DNA of 64,000 nucleotides from Cytobacillus firmus (GCF_023657595.1 NZ_CP098323.1:3062001-3126000), one strand, 5' to 3'. Numbered from the stretch's first letter, positions 7,645 through 16,152 are shown. The notes: generated by a model from the sequence alone, not told the origin. Numbers and translations: made by a program.

Positions 7645-9864
7645 TTACTCCTCTAATTTCAGCGAAATGCTCACCTTGAACAAATCACCATCTGTATCTA
7701 TTTCGAGATTCCCTTCATGAAGGTCAATGATCGACTTCGCAATGGCGAGCCCCAGTCCGGAACCATCTGTATGCCTTGATTTATCTCCCCGCTTAAATCG
7801 CTCATACAATTCTTCACTCTGGTCATCGAGCTCGTATTTTGAAACATTTTTAAACGTAATGACTGCCTGGCCTTTGGCTTTCGCAAGGGCAATATAGACC
7901 CGTGAATGTTCCAATGAATATTTAAGAATATTGCCTATTAAATTATCAAATACCCGCCAGAGCTTTTGGCCATCCACATTGGCGATTGCCGGATGATCAG
8001 GCTTGGTGACACGGAATTGCAGATTGGATTCCCTAATGGCATTATCATGCTCTGCAAGCGCCTGCTGCAGCAGCTGGACCAGGTCTACTCTTTCTTTTCG
8101 AAGCTCAATATTGCCGGTTGCCATCTTTGAGACCTCGAATAAATCATCAATCAAAACTTTTAACCGTTTAGATTTCCGGTCAATGATCTCAAGGTAGGCA
8201 GAGCGATCATCTTCTGATACCTCGCCTGACTTCATCAGCTGCGTGTACGTAATAATGGAAGTCAAAGGTGTCCTTAAATCATGGCTGACGTTTGTAATCA
8301 GTTCCGTTTTCAGCCTTTCGCTTTTTGCCTGTTCGCTAAGGGACGTTTTTACGCCCTGCTTCAATACATTCATGTTTCCTGCGAGTGAAGCCAGGACGCC
8401 TTTTCCTTTAACCGGCAAGTCCTGTCCCATGTGGCCTGAAGCCAATTCATCTGCAGTCTCAACAATACGGTTGAAATATCCAACGCGTCTGATTAATGCC
8501 ATAACAAGAGGAATACCAGCAAAAGCTAAAACTAGTACATAAAACAGGACAAACAGCGGGTGGAAGAACATGATAATGGAACCCATTCCCATTCCAAAGA
8601 TGATTAATAGAACAACAAACAGCTGCGTTCCTGTGCTCCGGTTTATAAAAGCTTCCTGGAGGCTGGTTTTCAAACCGCTGGCCGCCCTATACATCAGACT
8701 TTTTTTCAAGACTGATTTTGCGTTTTCGAAGTCCTTAAATTCACTTGCAATATATTTGAACTGTACAATTGTCAGGCCGCAAAGAACCGATGCTCCTAGG
8801 AGAACAATAATCAATTCAATTACACGCGAGAAGATGTTGTAGCTGTCTATAAGAAAATCGTTTACCAGAAAAAGTGCTAAAATGCCGCCCATTGCTGATA
8901 AACCTAAGAAGGTGATCCGTAAATCAATAGGCATCTTATTGTATAAAGGCTCCCACCTTTTGATTTCAGCTGACAGGGCCTTTGATTTTCTGCCGGCAAT
9001 CAATGCAGCGATAACAGCTAAAACCGCTGAACCGCCATAAATTAATAAGACAATCTGTTTTTGTTTGAAATGATTATTCTGATCAATGAACATATTTGAT
9101 TCAGGAAGGTTTTTAGCAAGGCCTATTTGTCCCTTAAAGTAGCCTGATTGCGATTCAACCAGTGCCTGATCAAATTCCTCATATCCCCCCATAATAAAAT
9201 GAAGGAAATAATTTTTATCCATCGTATAATCGGTATGATATAGCATTTCTTTTTCCATGACTTCATCCGGAGATTCATTCCTGGCTAAAGTTAAATTGGT
9301 ATATACTTCACCAGTCGAAGTGTCTTTGAAATAATAGGTAAATGAATCCTTATAGTAATCGTACTGATCCCGGAGCTGTTCTTTCTCTTTATAGAATTCT
9401 TCTAATTTCTCTTCTTTTTCCTTAACCACTTTGGTGCGTACATGTTCGTCACTTTCAAAGTTTTTCGTGACATCTTCAATTTTTTTATACATTTGATCTT
9501 TTAAAGATTGTGCTATTTCACTGCTGTTCACCGCTTTTGCTTCTTCAATCCTAGGCTCATATTGGTTCTTTATACTATCAATTTGTTCAGGAAGTGTTCC
9601 ATAACGATAACGATGTTCATTAATTTCCTCTTCCGTCACCTCAATCGCTTCTTTCGCTTTTTCAATAGGCACGTTATTCAGTTCATACAATTCCAGATAG
9701 CCGGCATATTGATCTATTTCACTTCTGAACTCTGCTGTGTGAAAGTAATCAGGGTTTGCATATTCCCTCGCATTAATCAAAACTGCCAAAACGCCGCTTG
9801 CTCCGAAAGCAAATAAAACCATTATCATCACAATGATGAATCTATTTTTCCATCTTGTATCCAA
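7645..9864 (-). CDS. Multi-pass sensor histidine kinase
   Basis: 739 residues from a TTG that overlaps the response regulator gene by 23 nt. One N-terminal membrane helix (about 9-30) leads to an external domain of about 240 residues rich in Glu and Lys and probably coiled coil (KEKEEKLEEFYKEKEQLRDQ). Four more membrane segments follow between about 275 and 460, then a HAMP-like linker. The H-box is NVSHDLRTPLTS with the phosphorylated His528, the N-box is FDNLIGN (about 639-645), and the G-box is DGSGLGLA (about 700-707). The ligand is unknown. Five membrane helices plus a large coiled-coil sensor is not the common YycG or PhoR layout. Confidence 0.9.
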   Translation of the reverse strand: MDTRWKNRFIIVMIMVLFAFGASGVLAVLINAREYANPDYFHTAEFRSEIDQYAGYLELYELNNVPIEKAKEAIEVTEEEINEHRYRYGTLPEQIDSIKNQYEPRIEEAKAVNSSEIAQSLKDQMYKKIEDVTKNFESDEHVRTKVVKEKEEKLEEFYKEKEQLRDQYDYYKDSFTYYFKDTSTGEVYTNLTLARNESPDEVMEKEMLYHTDYTMDKNYFLHFIMGGYEEFDQALVESQSGYFKGQIGLAKNLPESNMFIDQNNHFKQKQIVLLIYGGSAVLAVIAALIAGRKSKALSAEIKRWEPLYNKMPIDLRITFLGLSAMGGILALFLVNDFLIDSYNIFSRVIELIIVLLGASVLCGLTIVQFKYIASEFKDFENAKSVLKKSLMYRAASGLKTSLQEAFINRSTGTQLFVVLLIIFGMGMGSIIMFFHPLFVLFYVLVLAFAGIPLVMALIRRVGYFNRIVETADELASGHMGQDLPVKGKGVLASLAGNMNVLKQGVKTSLSEQAKSERLKTELITNVSHDLRTPLTSIITYTQLMKSGEVSEDDRSAYLEIIDRKSKRLKVLIDDLFEVSKMATGNIELRKERVDLVQLLQQALAEHDNAIRESNLQFRVTKPDHPAIANVDGQKLWRVFDNLIGNILKYSLEHSRVYIALAKAKGQAVITFKNVSKYELDDQSEELYERFKRGDKSRHTDGSGLGLAIAKSIIDLHEGNLEIDTDGDLFKVSISLKLEE

Positions 9865-10534
9865 TTCCCCATACCACCTTTAAATATCTCGGATTTTTCG
9901 GATCAATTTCAATTTTTTCACGGATTTTCCGAATATGTACCGCCACCGTATTTTCCGCGTTATAGCACGGTTCGTTCCATACCCGTTCATAAATTTCATC
10001 TATGGAGAAAACGCGTCCGGCATTTGTCATTAAAAGCTCCACAATTTTATACTCGATTGGAGTCAATTTCACCGGCTCTCCATTAACAGTCACTGCTTTT
10101 GCTTCCTTATCAAGCATAAGGCCGTTCAGATCAATGACCTTTTTAACTCCTTCAAATGTTCCGAATGTCACATATCTTCTCAGCTGCGATTTCACGCGGG
10201 CAACCAATTCCATCGGATTGAAGGGCTTGGTCACATAATCATCAGCGCCAACTTGCAGCCCGAGGATTTTATCGGTATCCTCTGTTTTGGCACTCAGGAT
10301 GATAATCGGGATGTTTTTCTTCTCGCGAATTTTATATGTAGCCGAAATGCCATCCAGCCTTGGCATCATGACATCTAAAATAATCAAATGCACCTGGTTC
10401 TCATTCAAAATCTCCAGAGCTTCGATTCCATCCTTTGCTTTTAAAACGGTGATGCCTTCATTTTTGAGATAAATTTCAATGGCGTCCCTGATCTCTTTTT
10501 CGTCATCTACGACAAGTACATTATAGTTATCCAT
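9842..10534 (-). CDS. OmpR/PhoB-family response regulator
   Basis: 230 residues. Receiver domain 1-120 has the acidic pair Asp10-Asp11, phospho-acceptor Asp54 (LIILDVMMPRLDG) and the conserved Lys in VTKPFNP. The winged-helix output domain covers about 135-228 and ends in KVVWGIGYKMEK, typical of the OmpR class. First gene of a three-gene operon with the kinase and the ECF sigma factor. A 23-bp palindrome and TCTTAA direct repeats in the leader (10588-10631) are a likely binding site for this protein, suggesting autoregulation. Confidence 0.92.
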   Translation of the reverse strand: MDNYNVLVVDDEKEIRDAIEIYLKNEGITVLKAKDGIEALEILNENQVHLIILDVMMPRLDGISATYKIREKKNIPIIILSAKTEDTDKILGLQVGADDYVTKPFNPMELVARVKSQLRRYVTFGTFEGVKKVIDLNGLMLDKEAKAVTVNGEPVKLTPIEYKIVELLMTNAGRVFSIDEIYERVWNEPCYNAENTVAVHIRKIREKIEIDPKNPRYLKVVWGIGYKMEK

Positions 10535-10587
10535 AATTCCCCTGCTTTCACGGTGCTCTTTTTCATATTTTTATACTAAACGTAAAA

Positions 10588-10631
10588 TCTTAACATTAAT
10601 GTAATAGAAATCTTAAGAATTTCTTAAGATT
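10588..10631 (-). promoter_or_regulatory. Palindromic operator upstream of the response regulator
   Basis: AATCTTAAGAA (10609-10619) and TTCTTAAGATT (10621-10631) are perfect inverted arms around one base. TCTTAA occurs three times on the plus strand, at 10588, 10611 and 10622; the last two are 11 bp apart, the usual spacing of OmpR-family direct repeats. It lies 55-100 nt upstream of the regulator start. Binding by the neighbouring regulator is inference. Confidence 0.55.
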
Positions 10632-10656
10632 GGATTTGTGTTTTCTAAATTTTGCC

Positions 10657-10795
10657 CGTTGATTCCCGCTCCAGGCACTTGCTTTCCGCGGGGAGGAATG
10701 CGAGCCTCCTCGGCTCCGCCTGCGGGGTCTCACACTTCCCTCACTTCCCGCAGGAGTCAAGCGCCCTCCGCTCCAATCAACTCAGAGGTCAAATG
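10657..10795. repeat. GC-rich Bacillaceae intergenic repeat, copy 1
   Basis: A GC-rich block of about 135 bp in an AT-rich gap. It starts near CCCGTTGATTCCCGCTCC and ends near CCTCCGCTCCAATCAACTC. The ends are imperfect inverted repeats (GTTGATT at one side, AATCAAC at the other). The centre holds GGAGCCTCC-like and GCCTGCGGGGTCTC blocks that can pair. The same order of blocks recurs at 14881-15085. No coding potential is seen. It looks like a structured, non-autonomous dispersed element of a kind common between genes in this family. Confidence 0.7.
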
Positions 10796-10888
10796 TAGTT
10801 AGCTGCCTTTACGAGGATTGGATTAATCTTATCTCTTCTATTTTATATAGGGTGAAAATGGAAATATAGACTTGTATTTGCAGGACGC

Positions 10889-10932
10889 AAAAAAGCACCA
10901 CCCTCCAGCTGAGTTTGCTGACGGATGGTGCA
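10889..10932 (-). terminator. Terminator of the dnaN-like gene
   Basis: Minus-strand GCACCATCCGTC pairs with GAGGGTGGTGC across a short loop and is followed by TTTTTTGCG, about 20 nt after the stop codon. Confidence 0.7.
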
Positions 10933-10952
10933 TAAAGAATAAAATTCATCTT

Positions 10953-12080
10953 TTAATAGGACCGGACAGGCGAAACCAGCTGAATATAAGACTCGCCGCT
11001 GACAGGCTTGATTATAACCGGTCTCATTGAGCCGCTGAAGCTCAAAAGAACATGCTCTTCCTGTATGGCTTTTAGGGCATCCATTAAAAAGGTCCCATCG
11101 AGTGAAATAGATAGTTCCCGCTCGCCAATGATTTCTAAAAGAGGCTGTGTTTCTTCAATTTTTCCCATGGCAGAGGAAACAGAGGATATTTTCAATGCTC
11201 CTTCTTTCATCTCCAAAAGGACATTATTATTTTTCCACTCATGGGCAAACAGGCAGGCGCGGTCAATACCCTTTAATAGTTTTTTTGCATCCAGTTTTAT
11301 GACTGTTTTCGCTTCCTTCGGGATAAGTCCAGTTACATCTGGATACTTGCCTTCGATAAGCCGTGAACAGAGCATGATTGATTTTGTTTTGAAAACTAAA
11401 TAGCTCTCTGATGAAAAGATTTGTACTTTACTTTCTTCCTGATGAGCCAATAGCTTTAAAAGTTCCTTAAGGCTGGAGCCCGGAACAATGAAAGAGCCAT
11501 TAAATGAATAACGGATCCCTGTCTCCAGAAAAGCTAATCGATGTGAATCAGTTGCGGCACATGAAAAGCTTTTTCCGTTAAAATTCATATGTACACCGGT
11601 AAGAGCCGGCCTTGTATCATTCTTTGAAACAGCAAACACGGTTTGCTTTATCATTTCTATTAATTTTGCTGAAGAAAGTTCAATTCCTTGAGAATCTTCA
11701 AATTCGGGAAGTGCTGGATACTCTTCAGCAGGAAACCCATTTAATGAAGTGAGGATTTCGTCTGACATTATTGTCATGCTATTCTTTTCATCCGCTTTGA
11801 TATGGATATCACCCGGCAGCTTTTTAATGAGCTCTGTCAGGTATCTGGATGTTACAACAACACTTCCACTCTCTGCAATCTCAAGTCCGGCTTCTTCATC
11901 AGATGCAGGAATGACCTTTTCAATCACAATATCAGCGTTACTCCCAGTGAGTGTTAAATGATTCTCACCTGCAGTCAGCTTTATCCCGGTCAAAATAGGA
12001 AAAGGAGTCTTAGCTGATACTACACTGCTTACTTCTCCAATTGCTTTATAAAAATAATCATTCTTAATTATAAACTCCAT
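10953..12080 (-). CDS. Second DNA polymerase III beta clamp-like protein (DnaN paralogue)
   Basis: 375 residues, close to the 378 of the main Bacillus DnaN. The three-domain clamp pattern is clear: PILTGIKL near residue 30, a second domain with RPALTGVHM and ATDSHRLAF, and the C-terminal LVSPVRSY in place of the canonical LPVRTY. Clamps encircle DNA and tether polymerases. The gene is not beside dnaA, recF or gyrB, so it is a paralogue and not the main replication clamp. It ends a minus-strand run with a Nudix and a pentapeptide-repeat gene. Its job (repair polymerase, specialised clamp) cannot be told from sequence. Confidence 0.85.
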   Translation of the reverse strand: MEFIIKNDYFYKAIGEVSSVVSAKTPFPILTGIKLTAGENHLTLTGSNADIVIEKVIPASDEEAGLEIAESGSVVVTSRYLTELIKKLPGDIHIKADEKNSMTIMSDEILTSLNGFPAEEYPALPEFEDSQGIELSSAKLIEMIKQTVFAVSKNDTRPALTGVHMNFNGKSFSCAATDSHRLAFLETGIRYSFNGSFIVPGSSLKELLKLLAHQEESKVQIFSSESYLVFKTKSIMLCSRLIEGKYPDVTGLIPKEAKTVIKLDAKKLLKGIDRACLFAHEWKNNNVLLEMKEGALKISSVSSAMGKIEETQPLLEIIGERELSISLDGTFLMDALKAIQEEHVLLSFSGSMRPVIIKPVSGESYIQLVSPVRSY

Positions 12081-12149
12081 TCATACCCCGCCTATTTTTT
12101 TCGATAGGGTATTCTTTCGACAAAATTCCTGAAAATCCCTTTCACTTTG

Positions 12150-12605
12150 TCAGCTTAACTTTTTATGAAACAGTTCGATGGGATAAAGCTTATCAGCTCT
12201 TATGGCATCATGAATTTGCCTAATGACTTTGGCATCACGGAGTTCCTCGTCCTTAAACCTTTTAAAGTCTGATAGATTGACCCACTTGCTATCGGCTATT
12301 TCTTCTTCCTGAAGGCTCAAAAACCCCCCTGTTATTTGACCAATAAAATGAAATAAGATGACCTGATGGTCCGTACTGCTGATAAAGTTATAGATTCCAG
12401 TTGTATGAGTCAGCTTAACATCCAGGCCTGTTTCTTCTTTAACTTCCCTGCAGGCAGCTTCAAGAATATCTTCCCCTTTTTCAACATGGCCTGACGGGAA
12501 ATTCCATTTATTCTTTACTGTGGCTTTATTCTCTTTTATCATCAGCACTTTGCCTTCTTGTATAATTGATGTACTGACCACAAGCACGATTTCGTTCTGT
12601 GTCAT
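12150..12605 (-). CDS. Nudix hydrolase
   Basis: 151 residues. The Nudix box is complete: GHVEKGEDILEAACREVKEE followed by TGL fits GX5EX7REUXEEXGU, with the catalytic REVKEE. Enzymes of this family hydrolyse nucleoside diphosphates linked to another group; the substrate is not predictable here. The ATG follows GGAAAGGAGATCTGCTGA. It lies 17 nt after the pentapeptide-repeat gene and 69 nt before the clamp gene, so the three may be co-transcribed. Confidence 0.88.
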   Translation of the reverse strand: MTQNEIVLVVSTSIIQEGKVLMIKENKATVKNKWNFPSGHVEKGEDILEAACREVKEETGLDVKLTHTTGIYNFISSTDHQVILFHFIGQITGGFLSLQEEEIADSKWVNLSDFKRFKDEELRDAKVIRQIHDAIRADKLYPIELFHKKLS

Positions 12606-12622
12606 TCAGCAGATCTCCTTTC

Positions 12623-13438
12623 CTATTCATTCACCCAATGCTCTGGTCTCTGTAAATCCTTAGGCAGCTTCGTATGCATATCCCCTTTTGCTGAATTAAC
12701 CTGAGCCTGTGTGAGAAAAATACTTCCCATTAGATTGGCTCCGCTTAAATCTGCGTCCCTGAAGTCCGCCCCAATAAGATCTGTATATCTCAAATCAGCT
12801 TTGCGCAGGTCAGCTGCAATAAATAAGGATCCTCTTAAATTCGCCCCGCAGAAAACCTCACCTCTTAATTTGGCCCCGATAAAATCTCGCCGGCCGTTAT
12901 TTTTTTTTGAAGATTTGTGATTTAATCCTGAATTCCTCCTGACAATCTCACTGGCTATCAGAAGCAGCTTATTGACTTCTTCCCTATGTGCCTGAACATC
13001 GATAGCCATAATTAAATCCGGTTCCATATTAGTTAACTCCTCCGTTTTGCAAAAAATTCCACTGACTTCACCATGAATAGGCCTGGCGGCTTCCAAATGC
13101 AAAATTTCAGTCAAGTAGAAAAGCATTTCATGAAGCTGGTGCATGACGGGGAACACATCAAACATTTCTTTCTGAAGTTCTGGATGACTGCGCCAGTCTC
13201 TATTCTTAAAGGTGTTTTGAGATACTTGCTGGCCTGCACCAAAGCACTCAAATGAGGTACATCCTCTGAAGCCTTTTCCCCTGAGGTCAGCATGAATTTG
13301 ACAGCGATAATCAGCCTTAAGATTTGGACATGGCTTGCCTGCTTCTTTATCGAAAGCAAAGTCTGCAGATTTTGCATAAGGCAGGGCCACACAGCAAAGC
13401 CCAAAACAATTTTCACAATCGGGTATTAAATTACTCAT
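12623..13438 (-). CDS. Pentapeptide-repeat protein with N-terminal cysteine cluster
   Basis: 271 residues from the ATG at 13438 (MSNLIPDCENCFGLCC), chosen because AAGGAAGTG precedes it; an open frame extends 16 codons further. The N-terminal 80 residues have many cysteines (CENCFGLCC, CPNL, CQIH, CTSFECF), suggesting a metal site. After a helical middle part come about ten pentapeptide repeats of the A(D/N)LXX type (from about residue 185 to 245: GANLRGSLF, ADLRKADL, GADFRDADLSGANL). Such repeats fold as a right-handed quadrilateral beta-helix. In some proteins it mimics DNA and protects gyrase, but that role is not shown here. Confidence 0.82.
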   Translation of the reverse strand: MSNLIPDCENCFGLCCVALPYAKSADFAFDKEAGKPCPNLKADYRCQIHADLRGKGFRGCTSFECFGAGQQVSQNTFKNRDWRSHPELQKEMFDVFPVMHQLHEMLFYLTEILHLEAARPIHGEVSGIFCKTEELTNMEPDLIMAIDVQAHREEVNKLLLIASEIVRRNSGLNHKSSKKNNGRRDFIGAKLRGEVFCGANLRGSLFIAADLRKADLRYTDLIGADFRDADLSGANLMGSIFLTQAQVNSAKGDMHTKLPKDLQRPEHWVNE

Positions 13439-13509
13439 TCGAACACGCACTTCCTTTCGTTCAAAGTACAGGAAAGATGTCATCAATATTTTTTTATTTG
13501 ATACTGTTC

Positions 13510-13538
13510 TTGACTTTCCTTACGGGAATGTTTAATCT
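13510..13538 (+). promoter_or_regulatory. Sigma-A-type promoter for the small unknown gene
   Basis: TTGACT (13510-13515), 17-nt spacer, TAATCT (13533-13538), about 50 nt before the ATG at 13589. Both hexamers are close to consensus and the spacing is ideal. Confidence 0.6.
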
Positions 13539-13588
13539 TTCTGCAAATGGAAATTATTCTTAATATCTCATTATTAAGGAGTGACTTC

Positions 13589-13930
13589 ATGTCCAGAAAT
13601 AAATATAAAGAAAAGGCAATGAGTGCCGTAAACAAGCTAAAATCAAACCTTAAAGGGAAGCTTTATGAAATGGCAGACATTCCTTCCGTGTCTGTTAAGC
13701 AGCTGTCAGAATTCATTCAGCAGCATCCCGATACACAAATAACAAAGAGAGAGCTGCTTGGAAACACCTACACTTTTTACCGGCTAAATGCGAATGATGA
13801 CTTTCTGTATATGGAGACAATCAATGAACGAATTCTTCAACTGGATGGATCCTCACATGGAAAAAGATTTGTTTCTTATCGATCCTACCGGGATTCCCAT
13901 AATTTGAATACTCCAATGAGGTTAACATAA
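13589..13930 (+). CDS. Hypothetical protein, 113 aa
   Basis: Start ATG at 13589 (MSRNKYKEKAMSAVNKLKS), chosen for AAGGAGTGA 6 nt upstream; an upstream in-frame ATG at 13547 has no good site. The protein is soluble, basic at the N-terminus and has no membrane segment. The middle (YEMADIPSVSVKQLSEFIQQ) looks like a helix-turn-helix-sized segment, and the C-terminal half looks like mixed beta (YTFYRLNANDDFLYMETI). I do not recognise a family. A promoter precedes it and a hairpin follows, so it is probably monocistronic. Confidence 0.6.
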   Translation: MSRNKYKEKAMSAVNKLKSNLKGKLYEMADIPSVSVKQLSEFIQQHPDTQITKRELLGNTYTFYRLNANDDFLYMETINERILQLDGSSHGKRFVSYRSYRDSHNLNTPMRLT

Positions 13931-13942
13931 CCGCCTTCAGCC

Positions 13943-13973
13943 AAGTGAGCTTCACATCATGGGAAGCTCACTT
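13943..13973. terminator. Convergent hairpin between two genes
   Basis: AAGTGAGCTTC (13943-13953) pairs perfectly with GAAGCTCACTT (13963-13973). It lies between convergent genes and contains the stop codon of the minus-strand one. T tracts are poor on both sides, so its efficiency is uncertain. Confidence 0.45.
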
Positions 13974-14756
13974 ATTCCTATTTGCTGATGATTGGTTTAT
14001 AAGATATTTTGACAGTTTAATAGATTCTTCTATTCGTTCAAGCTTTCCTGCATAAAGTCTATCTTCCTCACCTTTGCGAATATTGATGGCATCTTGTATG
14101 ATTGGGTGCCATTCTTCCGGCAAATGCTTTAGAGAGTACTCCCCGGCCCCTTGCTTAGAGATAATTTCCTTTTCCCTCAATGTGTAAAACTGCCGCAATA
14201 AACCCAGCACCGTCCATTCAATTTCTTTATCCACCTCAGACTCGGCTACTTGTTCAAGTTCATCAATCGATTTCTCGATTGCCAGGATTCGATTTGCCCA
14301 ATAGGTATTCATGTTTTCATAAGTGTATAAAACCAAATCATTGTCATTTATCTCTATTACCGGAAGAGCTCCATAAATGGCAATTCCTTTCTTTTTTAAA
14401 AGCCACCAGGTGACTGGGTTCAGGAAATGCCCATAATTCATTTTGCCGTTATTATAAAAGTAACTTTCACAGAGTTTTCCGAGATCATTCTGAGTTATAT
14501 AAACCCCATCCATCTCAGGAAACTGATAATTGTCAGCTATTATTTTATGAATCTCCTCAGCCTTTTCCAATTCTGATTGGGTTAACCCTCTATGTGTAAC
14601 CGCAATAAAATCAATATCGCTTGATCCTTCTACATAAGCATCCAGTGCAAGCGATCCATGCAAATATAGACCTTCAAGCTGATTAGGCATATATTCTTTA
14701 TATAGTTTCATGTACTTATTCAGCAGATTATTAACTGCTATTGGAAGTTCTCTCAT
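13968..14756 (-). CDS. Nucleotidyltransferase-fold protein (aminoglycoside adenylyltransferase-like)
   Basis: 262 residues from the ATG at 14756, which has GGGGAG 8 nt upstream; a GTG two codons earlier is too close to it. The motif LHGSLALDAYVEGSSDID near residues 32-49 is the GS-x10-12-DxD active site of the polymerase-beta nucleotidyltransferase fold, with two metal-binding aspartates. The C-terminal half is helical (DUF4111-like). Relatives include ANT-type aminoglycoside adenylyltransferases, but many such chromosomal genes have no known substrate. A resistance function is not established. Confidence 0.72.
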   Translation of the reverse strand: MRELPIAVNNLLNKYMKLYKEYMPNQLEGLYLHGSLALDAYVEGSSDIDFIAVTHRGLTQSELEKAEEIHKIIADNYQFPEMDGVYITQNDLGKLCESYFYNNGKMNYGHFLNPVTWWLLKKKGIAIYGALPVIEINDNDLVLYTYENMNTYWANRILAIEKSIDELEQVAESEVDKEIEWTVLGLLRQFYTLREKEIISKQGAGEYSLKHLPEEWHPIIQDAINIRKGEEDRLYAGKLERIEESIKLSKYLINQSSANRNK

Positions 14757-14880
14757 CTGCACTACTCCCCTGACTTTTTACGAAAAAGCCTCATTATCAA
14801 ACAACTATCACTTTTTGGTTTGTCCCATATTATGGTACCATCATCCTTATTCTTTTCAGAGAGCTTTTTCCTCTTATAAC

Positions 14881-15085
14881 CTTGCCCGTTGATTTCCACT
14901 GAAGGCACTCAGCAATCCCACGGGGCTGCCGGGAGCCTCCTCAACGTTGCGCGTCTGCGGGGTCTCCCTGGGTACGCTACTCCCGTAGGACATTGAATAT
15001 GCTTCTTCGACCGGAGAACGCACGAAGAAAATGCGGCAGCATTTTCGAGGATCACGCACCCTCCGCTCCAATCAACTCAGTTCTT
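14881..15085. repeat. GC-rich Bacillaceae intergenic repeat, copy 2 (with insertion)
   Basis: Same family as 10657-10795. It begins CCCGTTGATTTCCACTGAAG, has GGGAGCCTCCTC and GTCTGCGGGGTCTC in the same order, and ends CCCTCCGCTCCAATCAACTC. Compared with copy 1, it carries an extra segment of about 65 bp before its end, roughly 14995-15055, rich in short GCxGC and CGA blocks. It lies between the nucleotidyltransferase gene and the ABC transporter and codes for nothing recognisable. Confidence 0.7.
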
Positions 15086-15221
15086 GAAAAATGGATATGC
15101 AACGATATTGTTAAGTTTACTAAAAAAGTGAATTTTTTCAATATTAGCAACGTATTAAATAAAAGGTTAGGAATTTTGCAGGATACTGACATCCAACTTG
15201 TCATGAAAGCGGGGAAAATGA

Positions 15222-16151
15222 ATGACTGTTTTAGAGGTAAGAAATCTGCAAAAATCATTTGGCTCCATCAAGGCTGTCCAGGATATCAGTTTCACGGTTC
15301 ATGCCGGTGAAGTTTTCACAATAATTGTACCTAACGGAGCAGGTAAGACGACGACACTGGAAATGATTGAAGGCCTTGTTTCACCTGATAATGGCGTAAT
15401 TCATTTTGGTGACCTTGATTGGAATAAACATGCCGTTTCGATAAAAAAGAAGATTGGTGTACAGCCTCAGTCAAGTGCTATGTTTGATTTGCTTACACCA
15501 GAAGAAAACCTAAACCTTTTTGCTTCCTTTTACGACCATGCCCGGCCAACGGAAGAGATTCTTGAAATTGTTAACCTGACTGAGCACCGCAAAAATCACG
15601 TTAAAAAACTTTCAGGCGGCCAGAGGCAAAGGCTCGCCATTGGGCTGGCCCTGATTAGTGACCCGGAGATCATTTTTCTGGATGAACCGACAACCGGCCT
15701 CGATCCCCAGGCCCGAAGAAATATATGGGATATTATTCTCCATCTAAAGGAATTAGGCAAAACAACCATTTTAACGACACATTACATGGAAGAAGCGGAA
15801 AAGCTAAGTGACCGGGTATGCATTGTGGACCAGGGGAATGTGATTACACTCGATACCCCTTCCGCACTCATTGAGAAGCTGACGGATGAGCGGGAAATAA
15901 GAATGAGCTTTCTTGATGGAGAAAAGGCAGCTGAGGACGCTGACAGTTTTTCTAAGGAGCTGGCATCTGTTTCGAAAACAGAACGGGAAGGGGCGGCTCT
16001 GAAAATATGGGCATCAAAACCGGAAGAAACCCTTTTGGACTTATTTAAATTTACTAAAGAAAATTCATACGGAGTGGAACAGGTCTCCATACGGGAAATG
16101 AGCCTGGAAGATGTGTTTATTGCATTCACCGGCAAAGAATGGAGGGATTAA
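15222..16151 (+). CDS. ABC transporter ATP-binding protein with altered Walker A motif
   Basis: 309 residues. Domain order is normal for a drug- or antibiotic-type exporter ATPase: Walker A at 36-43, signature LSGGQRQRLAIG, Walker B IIFLDEPTTGLDP, H-loop LTTHYMEEAE, and a C-terminal extension typical of CcmA/DrrA-like ATPases. The Walker A reads VPNGAGKT, not GPNGAGKT: codon 36 is GTA where GGA is expected, a one-base change. That glycine is nearly invariant, though Lys42 and Thr43 are intact. The partner permease begins one base after the stop. ATP binding could be weakened, or this could be a sequencing error. Confidence 0.9.
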   Translation: MTVLEVRNLQKSFGSIKAVQDISFTVHAGEVFTIIVPNGAGKTTTLEMIEGLVSPDNGVIHFGDLDWNKHAVSIKKKIGVQPQSSAMFDLLTPEENLNLFASFYDHARPTEEILEIVNLTEHRKNHVKKLSGGQRQRLAIGLALISDPEIIFLDEPTTGLDPQARRNIWDIILHLKELGKTTILTTHYMEEAEKLSDRVCIVDQGNVITLDTPSALIEKLTDEREIRMSFLDGEKAAEDADSFSKELASVSKTEREGAALKIWASKPEETLLDLFKFTKENSYGVEQVSIREMSLEDVFIAFTGKEWRD

Positions 16152-16152
16152 C

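Noticed and set aside
14881-15085. T-box or other riboswitch before the ABC exporter
   Set aside because: The block matches the intergenic repeat at 10.7 kb and lacks the conserved T-box sequence and a terminator.
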